Assembly: GCA_024692185.1 (NCBI GenBank)
Contig: JAILMV010000093.1
Span: 1-37,975, forward strand
Length of the DNA: 37,975 nt
Direction of reading: 5' to 3'
Source of the DNA: Bacteroidales bacterium
Lineage (GTDB): Bacteria; Bacteroidota; Bacteroidia; Bacteroidales; UBA932
Shown: positions 1-9,477 of the stretch, piece after piece
Position numbering within the stretch: the first letter of the stretch is position 1
Layout of the letters: every line of letters starts with the position of its first letter
Position numbers and translations under genes: made by a program
Notes under the pieces: generated by a model
What the model was told of the DNA's origin: nothing
What the model saw: only the letters and a program-made list of their open reading frames with translations
The model's database searches: none

Positions 1-29
1 TTGGGAATACGGGGTTCTTTTTCTGCCAT
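1..29 (-). CDS. clpX: ATP-dependent Clp protease ATP-binding subunit ClpX, first codons only (runs off window)
   Basis: Minus-strand ATG at 29..27 overlaps the clpP stop (TAATG) and reads MAEKEPRIP...; position fits the canonical tig-clpP-clpX order. Too short for homology. Confidence 0.5.
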
Positions 30-700
30 TATTTCTTCTTTTTGCGGAGTATCTTGTCCACCATGCCGTATGCGAGGGCCTCCTCGGAATTCATCCAATA
101 ATCGCGGTCCGCATCTGCGAACACCTTTTCGAAAGGCTGGCCGCTGTGCTCTGCGATTATGCGGCAGAGTTCGTCGCGGGTCTTTTCGATTTCCTTGGCT
201 GCAATCAGGATGTCGGAAGCCTGCCCACGGGCGCCTCCGAGCGGCTGATGGATCAGCACGCGGCTGTGAGGCAGGGCGGCACGCTTGCCCTTGGTACCGG
301 CGCAGAGCAGCACGCTGCCCATGGATGCGGCCATACCGGTGCAAACGGTTGCGATGTCCGGCTCAACTATCTGCATAGTATCGTAGATTCCCAGACCGGC
401 CGATACGCTACCACCAGGAGTGTTCAGGTAGAGGGTGATGTCGGCGTTGCTGTCGGTCGAAGAAGCCAGGAACAGCAGCTGGGCCTGGACGATATTGGCC
501 ACGTCATCGTCGATAGGCACGCCCAGGAAGATGATGCGGTCCATCATCAGGCGGCTGAAGACATCCATCGATGCCACATTCAGCTTACGCTCTTCGATGA
601 TGGTAGGGTTGATGTAGGAATCCGTTGCCGAGCTATAACGGTGCAGGGTCATCGACCCCACACCGAATTCGGACTTCGCAAATTTCTCGAAATCAGACAT
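29..700 (-). CDS. clpP: ATP-dependent Clp protease proteolytic subunit ClpP
   Basis: 223 aa; ClpP motifs including YLNTPGGSVSAGLGIYDTMQ, GMAASMGSVLLCAGTKGKR (catalytic Ser) and HSRVLIHQPLGGARGQASDI (catalytic His). Confidence 0.97.
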   Translation of the reverse strand: MSDFEKFAKSEFGVGSMTLHRYSSATDSYINPTIIEERKLNVASMDVFSRLMMDRIIFLGVPIDDDVANIVQAQLLFLASSTDSNADITLYLNTPGGSVSAGLGIYDTMQIVEPDIATVCTGMAASMGSVLLCAGTKGKRAALPHSRVLIHQPLGGARGQASDILIAAKEIEKTRDELCRIIAEHSGQPFEKVFADADRDYWMNSEEALAYGMVDKILRKKKK

Positions 701-702
701 AC

Positions 703-1695
703 TTATTTAAGTTCGCGGAATTTCTCCGAAGTGATCTTCTTTGCCTTGGCAGTAACCTCTTCCTTGAGCTTGCCGAGGACCTTGTTGTCCTCTACCTGCT
801 CTACGAGGCGGTCGATCTGGGAGCGGTCCTGCATCATGTTCTGTACGGCATCCTTGACGATTTCTTCAGGGACATTGGGCATTCCGTACATGGCATACTG
901 ATAGTGGACATATCCCACTGCGGCATCCTGGATATCCTTCTGCTCGATCTTGAAATCATACTTGCGCATGAAAGCAGAACGGATGAGCTGCCAGCGGAAG
1001 TCTGCGAGGAAACCGTCGAAATCCTTCTCGACATCCTCCTTGCTCACCTTGCCGGAATTGGCCTCGAAGAGCCACCTCTTCATGAAGGCCTCGGGAAGGT
1101 CGAATTTGATCTTCTCCACGAAATGGTCGCGGATGTCCTTGGTGAACCTCCATTCGGACTGCTGGGCATACTCGCTCTCGAGACGAGCGGAGAGTTCCTT
1201 CTCGATATCTTCGTCGGACTTCTCTTCCTTCTTGTCCTCATAGTACTTCTTGAGGTTCTTGGTCATCTCGGCCTTATCCTTAGCGGAAGCGCTGATGGTA
1301 TATTTCTCGATAACATCCTCCTTACCGGCGGAAACCTCGAACTCGGGATAGGTGGCGATGTCGAAGATGAAGGTGAAATCGTTACCATCCTTCCACTCGA
1401 CCTCGGGCTGCTTCTCGCTGCCGAGAGGCTCTCCGAGCACGCGGAGCTTGTTTTCGTCGATAAAATCCTGGAGTCCCTTCGAGATCACCTCGTTTACGGA
1501 CTCGGCAAGAATCTGGTCGCCATAGACGCGGCGCACGAGGCTCTCGGGAACCATTCCCTTGCGGAAGCCTTTGAAGTCGGCAGTGCGGCGGCGCTGGGCA
1601 AGTTTCTTACGTACAGATTCTGCATAGTCACCCTTTTCGATGTTAAGGGTTAGTTCGATGTTAAGGTCATCGAGCTGTTTCTTTTCTAATTTCAT
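703..1695 (-). CDS. tig: Trigger factor (short form, apparently lacking the PPIase domain)
   Basis: 330 aa; N-terminal ribosome-binding signature FKGFRKGMVPESLVRRVYG; directly upstream of clpP. C-terminal half resembles the trigger factor C-domain; no PPIase-like segment between. Confidence 0.85.
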   Translation of the reverse strand: MKLEKKQLDDLNIELTLNIEKGDYAESVRKKLAQRRRTADFKGFRKGMVPESLVRRVYGDQILAESVNEVISKGLQDFIDENKLRVLGEPLGSEKQPEVEWKDGNDFTFIFDIATYPEFEVSAGKEDVIEKYTISASAKDKAEMTKNLKKYYEDKKEEKSDEDIEKELSARLESEYAQQSEWRFTKDIRDHFVEKIKFDLPEAFMKRWLFEANSGKVSKEDVEKDFDGFLADFRWQLIRSAFMRKYDFKIEQKDIQDAAVGYVHYQYAMYGMPNVPEEIVKDAVQNMMQDRSQIDRLVEQVEDNKVLGKLKEEVTAKAKKITSEKFRELK

Positions 1696-3716
1696 TTCAG
1701 TAAACCTATTAATTTGTTTTTACGTTTCGGATAAGCTACACGCCCATGATACATCTGGGCGAGATAATTCTTGAGTGTGGATTTCACGATTCCGAGGTCC
1801 TTCACGCTGATTTCGGCCTCGGAGAACTGTCCCTGCTCCATCTTTCCCTCGACTATCCTTTCCACGAAGGCATCGAAGGATTCGGGGCTATAGTCCTTGA
1901 GCGAGCGGGAAGCCGCCTCTATGCTGTCGCAAAGCATTAGGATGGTCTGCTCGCGGGTTACGGGCTTGATGCCCGGATAAGTGAATTCCCCTATTTCGGA
2001 AGGGTCTCCGCCGGCTTTCAGGAAGCGGTCGTAGAAATACTCCACGACGGTGGTTCCGTGATGCGAAAGGATGAAAGCACGGATGACGGAAGGGAGGCGG
2101 TGCTTCTGGGCAAGCTCGGCTCCGTCGATGATGTGTTTGATGATGTCCTGTGCGCTCTGCTGAGGAGAAAGGTCCTCGTGATAGCGGAGATTGCCGTCGG
2201 CAGAGAGCATGGATTCATTCTCCACGAAGCACATCGGATTGAGCATCTTTCCTATGTCGTGGTAGAGGGCTCCGGCCCTTACCAGCTGCACGTTGGCACC
2301 GATGGCACCGGCAACCGCATCGGCCATGTTCATGACCTGCAGGGAATGCTGGAAAGTGCCGGGGGCCTTCTGCTCAAGTTCGCGCAGCAAGGAGCTGGAA
2401 GTATCGCAAAGCTCGTTCAAGCGATAGACCGAAACGAGATTGAAGATCTTCTCGAAAAGATAGGAAAGAGGATAACCTGCCACGCAGAGGAAGGCCGAGA
2501 ACAGCAGCATCCAGGCGGTCTTCAGCATGTTCCCTCCCATAATGTCGGTGAGCCTCAGGCCAAGGAAGACGGTGAAGAGCACCGCAAATGTAATGAACGC
2601 GTTAAGGAACTGGCGCCAGCCCTTGTTGAAGTGCTTGAAGGTAATCATGGAGATCACTCCTCCAGCAAGGAAAATGGTGAACACTCCCCTTCCGGCCTCC
2701 GCATAGAAGAGCAGGGGCAGAAGCGAAATGCCATAGGTCATAACTACCAGACGGTCGTCGAAGAAGGCTTCCAGCAAGAGTGCGCAAAGCACGAAGGGGA
2801 CCATGAAGAGATAGTCCGGATGCAATCTGGGGAAGACTATCGAGAGTACCGTGAATATAGTGAAGACCAGGGTAAGGTAGAGATATTTTCCGTTATCGTT
2901 GAAGACGGTGGGATTCACAAGCCTTATGGCGAAGAAGAGGAAAACTACCAGCAGCAAGGCGATTATGGCATTTCCCAGCCAATATAGGAAGGCCGAGGAA
3001 GATGCTCCCACGCTGGAATTGTACTCCTTTACGTACGAGACTATCATCTGGTCGATTTCGGCCGTGACGATCTCTCCGTTTTTGACTATGTACTGACCTG
3101 CGCTCACATAGCCGGACGTGGTGGATATGGCTTCGGCAGCCGTAGTGTTGAGCTGCTCGCTGAGCTGCTTGTCGTAGCTCAGGTTGGGGACCACCAGTTC
3201 GCGGGCGGAAACGGCACGCAGCACTGAATCAGCATTGACCTCAGGGCATTCGGAAATAACCGTCTCGGCAAATACCGCTCGTGCATCGCTGAGCCTGAGT
3301 ATCTCGCTGGAAGGCCTGGCTACGGCCCTTTTGCCCTTCTGCACGTAAATAATGTCGGAGGGGCTGGATATGCCATCGTCCCCGACAACTCCCTTCTCAT
3401 AGATATTCTTCAATGCCGAGGCAAGGACGGAACGCAGCAGGGGGCAAGTGTCCATCTCCAAGGACTCGGCAGCACGGATGTTACGGTCAACCACATCGTC
3501 CAGATACTTGTAGTAAGGGACGATGACCTCGGTGGCCTGCCTGCGCTCCTCTACCAGCTGGTCTTCTGTCTTGAGGATGGGGAAATCGATGGGCGCTATC
3601 AGCGTCTCATATTTCCAGGGGGCACCTTTGCGGTAATCATAACTGAGCTTGGCGCTCCGGGGAAGCACCATCAGGATTATGAAGAATACGAATATGAGCG
3701 GGACGAACTTTTTCAT
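1692..3716 (-). CDS. 7TM-HD family phosphohydrolase (PgpH/YqfF-like, putative cyclic-di-AMP phosphodiesterase)
   Basis: Start set at MKKFVPLIFVFF (ATG 3716..3714). Extracytoplasmic region, multiple TM helices, then HD domain (HSLQVMNMADAVA, YHDIGKM, SHHGT). ATGA overlaps with both neighbours. Confidence 0.88.
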   Translation of the reverse strand: MKKFVPLIFVFFIILMVLPRSAKLSYDYRKGAPWKYETLIAPIDFPILKTEDQLVEERRQATEVIVPYYKYLDDVVDRNIRAAESLEMDTCPLLRSVLASALKNIYEKGVVGDDGISSPSDIIYVQKGKRAVARPSSEILRLSDARAVFAETVISECPEVNADSVLRAVSARELVVPNLSYDKQLSEQLNTTAAEAISTTSGYVSAGQYIVKNGEIVTAEIDQMIVSYVKEYNSSVGASSSAFLYWLGNAIIALLLVVFLFFAIRLVNPTVFNDNGKYLYLTLVFTIFTVLSIVFPRLHPDYLFMVPFVLCALLLEAFFDDRLVVMTYGISLLPLLFYAEAGRGVFTIFLAGGVISMITFKHFNKGWRQFLNAFITFAVLFTVFLGLRLTDIMGGNMLKTAWMLLFSAFLCVAGYPLSYLFEKIFNLVSVYRLNELCDTSSSLLRELEQKAPGTFQHSLQVMNMADAVAGAIGANVQLVRAGALYHDIGKMLNPMCFVENESMLSADGNLRYHEDLSPQQSAQDIIKHIIDGAELAQKHRLPSVIRAFILSHHGTTVVEYFYDRFLKAGGDPSEIGEFTYPGIKPVTREQTILMLCDSIEAASRSLKDYSPESFDAFVERIVEGKMEQGQFSEAEISVKDLGIVKSTLKNYLAQMYHGRVAYPKRKNKLIGLLK

Positions 3717-4534
3717 TTGAACGGGCTGTTGGCTTCGCGGGCAATGAACTTGTAGGTCAGTTTGTCGGTCAGTCTGGGGAAGAGGCGGTGGGCAATCACC
3801 GTGGCCTTGCCGAGACCGGTGAGTATGCATTCCGACTTACGCGTGCGAAGCGCCTTGGCAAGATGCCCGGCGCATTCCTCGGCGCTCATCAGCTTGCCCT
3901 CGTCCAGAGGAGTCTCTCCCTGGGCGGAGCCGTCGGCGGTGAGAGCCGCATTGCGTACGTTCGAAGATGTGTATCCGGGAGCGAACACAAGCACGTTCAG
4001 GCCGTCCTTGAGATGCTCAATACGGATGGTATCCAGGAAGCCCCGGATTGCATATTTCGAGGATGAATAACCGGTGCGGGCGGGCAGAGCGGAATAACCG
4101 GCGATGCTGATTACGCCTGCAACCTGGCCTTTCCTCTCGAGGAGATAAGGCAGGGCATACTTGGTGCAGTTGACCGTTCCCCAGAAATTGACGTCCATCA
4201 AAGAATGGATTACTTTCAGGTCGAGGTCCTTGAACATGGCACGCATCGAAAGGCCTGCATTGTTCACAAGTATGTCGATTCCGCCGAAACGCTCCACGCA
4301 AGCATCTACCAGAGCCTTGCAATCAGACTCTACGCTGACGTCGCATTTCACACACAGAACCCTGTCGGCAGGGCCCACCGAAGGGGCCAGGGCCTCGAGT
4401 TTGTCCAGTCTCCTGGCAGCCATGGCCACCTTGGCACCGAGCGATCCGAATAGACGCGCCGAAGCCAGCCCGATTCCCGAGCTGGCTCCAGTGACGACTA
4501 TCACTTTATCTTTGAAATATTCGGAATTGTTCAC
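3713..4534 (-). CDS. Short-chain dehydrogenase/reductase; candidate 3-ketosphinganine/3-ketocapnine reductase
   Basis: TGASSGIG Rossmann motif, NNAG, YSSSKYA (YxxxK) active site. 18 nt downstream of an AOS-family acyltransferase gene. Confidence 0.85.
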   Translation of the reverse strand: MNNSEYFKDKVIVVTGASSGIGLASARLFGSLGAKVAMAARRLDKLEALAPSVGPADRVLCVKCDVSVESDCKALVDACVERFGGIDILVNNAGLSMRAMFKDLDLKVIHSLMDVNFWGTVNCTKYALPYLLERKGQVAGVISIAGYSALPARTGYSSSKYAIRGFLDTIRIEHLKDGLNVLVFAPGYTSSNVRNAALTADGSAQGETPLDEGKLMSAEECAGHLAKALRTRKSECILTGLGKATVIAHRLFPRLTDKLTYKFIAREANSPFK

Positions 4535-4552
4535 TATTTCGGAATGACTGGA

Positions 4553-5815
4553 TTATTTTACGGTCATTGCGGCAATGTCGTCGCCATCGTAAGCGCCGGC
4601 ATCGAGTTTTGCCTTGATTTCCTTGAAGGCCTTGAGAGTGTACTCCACATCTTCCATGGTATGGGCTGCGGTACAGACGATACGGAAGATTATCATGCCC
4701 TTGGGGATGACGGGGTAGATGACCATTGAGCAGAAGATCTTGTAGTTCTCGCGGAGATCCTTTGCCATCTTGGTGGCCTGTGCGATACCGCCCTTGATGT
4801 GTACGGGAGTAACGCAAGCCTCTGCCTCGCCGATGTCGAATCCTTCCTTCTTGAAGCCATCCTGGATGGCGTGGGTAATGGCCCAGCACTTCTTGCGGAG
4901 CTCATCTCCCTCAGGAGAATCGATGATTTCCATACGCTTCATGTTGCCGATTACGAGAGGCATGGGAAGGCTCTTCGCATACATCTGGCTGCGCATGTTG
5001 GCACGCAGGTAGTTGATGATGCTATGAGGACCTGCCACGAAGCCGCCGATGGAAGCCATGCTCTTGGCAAAGGCGCCGATGTAGAGATCCACGCCGTCCA
5101 TTACACCGAAATGCTCGGAGGTACCGCGTCCGTGCTCACCGAGGAGGCCGAAGCCGTGGGCATCGTCGATGAGGATGCGGAAGTTGTGCTTCTTCTTGAG
5201 GGCAACGATTTCGTCCAGTTTGCCGAGTGCGCCGGTCATACCGTAAACGCCTTCGGTGATTAGCAGCACGCCGCCGCCATTCTCTTCGGCCTCGGCGCAG
5301 GCGCGGGTAAGCACCTTGTCGCAGTCGGCCATGTTATTGTGGCGATATTTGTATTTGCTGCCGATGTGCAGACGGATACCGTCCAGCAGGCAGGCGTGGC
5401 ATTCAGCATCATAGACCACCACATCGTGACGGGCAAGCAGTGCATCGATGGTGGAAACGATTCCCTGATAACCGAAGTTGAAGAGGAAGGCATCTTCCTT
5501 CTTCTCGAACTCGGCGAACTTCTTCTCGAGAGCCTCGTGATAACGGGTGTGACCCGACATCATACGAGCGCCCATGGGATAGGCAAGACCCCACTTGGCA
5601 GCTGCCTCGGCGTCGGCCTTGCGCACCTCGGGGTGATTGGCCAGTCCGAGATAGTTGTTAAGGCTCCAGTTCAGCACGGGGATGCCGTTGAAGATCATAT
5701 GGGGCCCGAGTTCGCCTTCGAGGCGGGGGTACATGTAATATCCGAATCCTTGTTCGAAATACTGGCCGATAGGGCCGCCGGAATCGCGTTCGATGCGATC
5801 AAAAATGTCTAGCAT
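4553..5815 (-). CDS. Alpha-oxoamine synthase family PLP enzyme (serine palmitoyltransferase or cysteate acyltransferase-like)
   Basis: 420 aa; NNYLGLANHPEV, ARMMSGHTRYHEALE, DDAHGFGLLGEHGRG, and PLP-lysine region AFAKSMASIGGFVAG. Confidence 0.85.
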   Translation of the reverse strand: MLDIFDRIERDSGGPIGQYFEQGFGYYMYPRLEGELGPHMIFNGIPVLNWSLNNYLGLANHPEVRKADAEAAAKWGLAYPMGARMMSGHTRYHEALEKKFAEFEKKEDAFLFNFGYQGIVSTIDALLARHDVVVYDAECHACLLDGIRLHIGSKYKYRHNNMADCDKVLTRACAEAEENGGGVLLITEGVYGMTGALGKLDEIVALKKKHNFRILIDDAHGFGLLGEHGRGTSEHFGVMDGVDLYIGAFAKSMASIGGFVAGPHSIINYLRANMRSQMYAKSLPMPLVIGNMKRMEIIDSPEGDELRKKCWAITHAIQDGFKKEGFDIGEAEACVTPVHIKGGIAQATKMAKDLRENYKIFCSMVIYPVIPKGMIIFRIVCTAAHTMEDVEYTLKAFKEIKAKLDAGAYDGDDIAAMTVK

Positions 5816-5827
5816 AAGTGTATAGGT

Positions 5828-7855
<2,028 letters not shown>

Positions 7856-7893
7856 TTATCTTATTTTCAAAAAAGGATGCGAATTTAGTCAAA

Positions 7894-9477
7894 TTATCTC
7901 AAATTCAGTGTGATGCCAGCCTGGAAATAGATGCCTTTTTCCATATGCAGGGGCGAGAGGGTGATATCGCCGTTCAGCAGATTGCCCACGTGTGCCCATA
8001 CGGCGAAATTCCGACCGAACTTGTACTGGCCATTAAGCCCGAGATCGATAAATCCGGGGATGGAATTGCTGCGGCCTGCCCTTTCGGTCATTCCACGGGC
8101 GCTGAGACCGGCATAAATCCTGGAATTCCAATTGTACATCACGCTGACTGCGCCTGAGAACATGGGAAGATCCAGGTAATTGTCGTTGTTTACTATATTG
8201 CTCTGGCGATAGCCGAGGTTCATGTCGATATCCAGCCTGGAGGACTTCCAGTGAATGTCCGTATCTACATACCAATTGTTGAAATCGGCATAGGTGAAGC
8301 CGTAGTCCATATACGAAGGATCGGCTGCGGACGGCTTCCAATAGTTCAGGGAGGCATCGGCATATGATGCCCATCCGCCTCGGAGGTCATACTGGAGATT
8401 CTTGAAAGCGATACCCCTTACTCCCAATCCGGCATTCAGCCTTTCCATTGTAGGACGGAGGGTATTTATATAAGCAGGATTGAACCAATGTTCGCCTATC
8501 TTGAAATCGGTATAGCTCCTGACGTACTGCCCGCCCTTTACGAACGCATAGGCCTGGGTGGTCTTGTCGAAGAGGTCGGCAGTGACGTGTACGTCGGGGA
8601 ATATCCACTGCAGATCGTTGGCAGGGCTGAGGTTGACGCCGGCGGAAAGTTTGATGGGATCCCAGTCGAAGAGGGCCTTGGCAGATACCTGCCCGACAAA
8701 GACATTGCCATATCCTCCCCTGCCGTAGAAGTCCGACTCGATGTCGAAGTCCACGCGGAGGGTGAAAGGCAGCATCCAGTTGGGGAAGAAACCGCCGCGG
8801 GCCATTATGCCCGTTTGGGAAACCATGGAATCGTAGGCCTGATTGAGTTCGACATCGAGATTATAAACAATCTTGGCATCGCTGTCGGAACGGATTCCCC
8901 CACGGAGGGTGAAGTTGTTGAAATCCAGTTTTCCGGCGAAATCCTTGTTGAAGATGCCCTGATAATCGGCGCCATACGAAAGGGTGAAATCGCTGGAGAC
9001 CCATCTGCCTTCGAGACCGATTTTCTCGCTCAGGTCATAGCCCTTGTAAGAGGCACGGCTGTCCAGGGTGGTGAAATCCCCGATATAGCCGCTGAAATCA
9101 TTGAAGACGGTGAGGGAATTGCCATTGTGGATAGGAGTCCAGGCCATCTTAAGCACCGGGCGCAGTCCATAACCGGCACCGGCTTTCATTGAGAAGACGC
9201 TGAAGTCCGAAGCAGGTTTCTGGGGAGTGACGCTTATTTCGTAGGGCACGAATTCATAGGAGCCCTTGTAAGGAGTTGCAAACACATTGTAGCTCACCGA
9301 GGTGCGGAAGCTGTTCAGGGAATCCGGAATCTCGAGAGGGACGCTCTGCTTGCTGGCTTTTCCGAATTCGGCCTTGTAATCATTGGTCACTTGGACCTGG
9401 GGATTCAGGTCCTGGGCCAAGGCCGGCACAGCGGATATTAGCGCTGCGGCGATGAATGCTGATATCTTGTATCTCAT
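7894..9477 (-). CDS. Outer-membrane beta-barrel protein (TonB-receptor-like barrel without obvious plug)
   Basis: 527 aa; signal peptide MRYKISAFIAAALISAVPALAQ; alternating aromatic/polar beta-strands through to C-terminal GIYFQAGITLNLR. Confidence 0.75.
   Translation of the reverse strand: MRYKISAFIAAALISAVPALAQDLNPQVQVTNDYKAEFGKASKQSVPLEIPDSLNSFRTSVSYNVFATPYKGSYEFVPYEISVTPQKPASDFSVFSMKAGAGYGLRPVLKMAWTPIHNGNSLTVFNDFSGYIGDFTTLDSRASYKGYDLSEKIGLEGRWVSSDFTLSYGADYQGIFNKDFAGKLDFNNFTLRGGIRSDSDAKIVYNLDVELNQAYDSMVSQTGIMARGGFFPNWMLPFTLRVDFDIESDFYGRGGYGNVFVGQVSAKALFDWDPIKLSAGVNLSPANDLQWIFPDVHVTADLFDKTTQAYAFVKGGQYVRSYTDFKIGEHWFNPAYINTLRPTMERLNAGLGVRGIAFKNLQYDLRGGWASYADASLNYWKPSAADPSYMDYGFTYADFNNWYVDTDIHWKSSRLDIDMNLGYRQSNIVNNDNYLDLPMFSGAVSVMYNWNSRIYAGLSARGMTERAGRSNSIPGFIDLGLNGQYKFGRNFAVWAHVGNLLNGDITLSPLHMEKGIYFQAGITLNLR

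Noticed and set aside
625-1653. 342-aa plus-strand ORF opposite trigger factor
   Set aside because: Leucine-rich low-complexity mirror translation, typical of antisense frames.
1692-3830. N-terminal extension MHTHRSRQGHGDCPPPLPQ... of the HD protein in the ORF track
   Set aside because: It overlaps the SDR coding region out of frame; the ATGA-coupled start MKKFVPL at 3716 is far more plausible.
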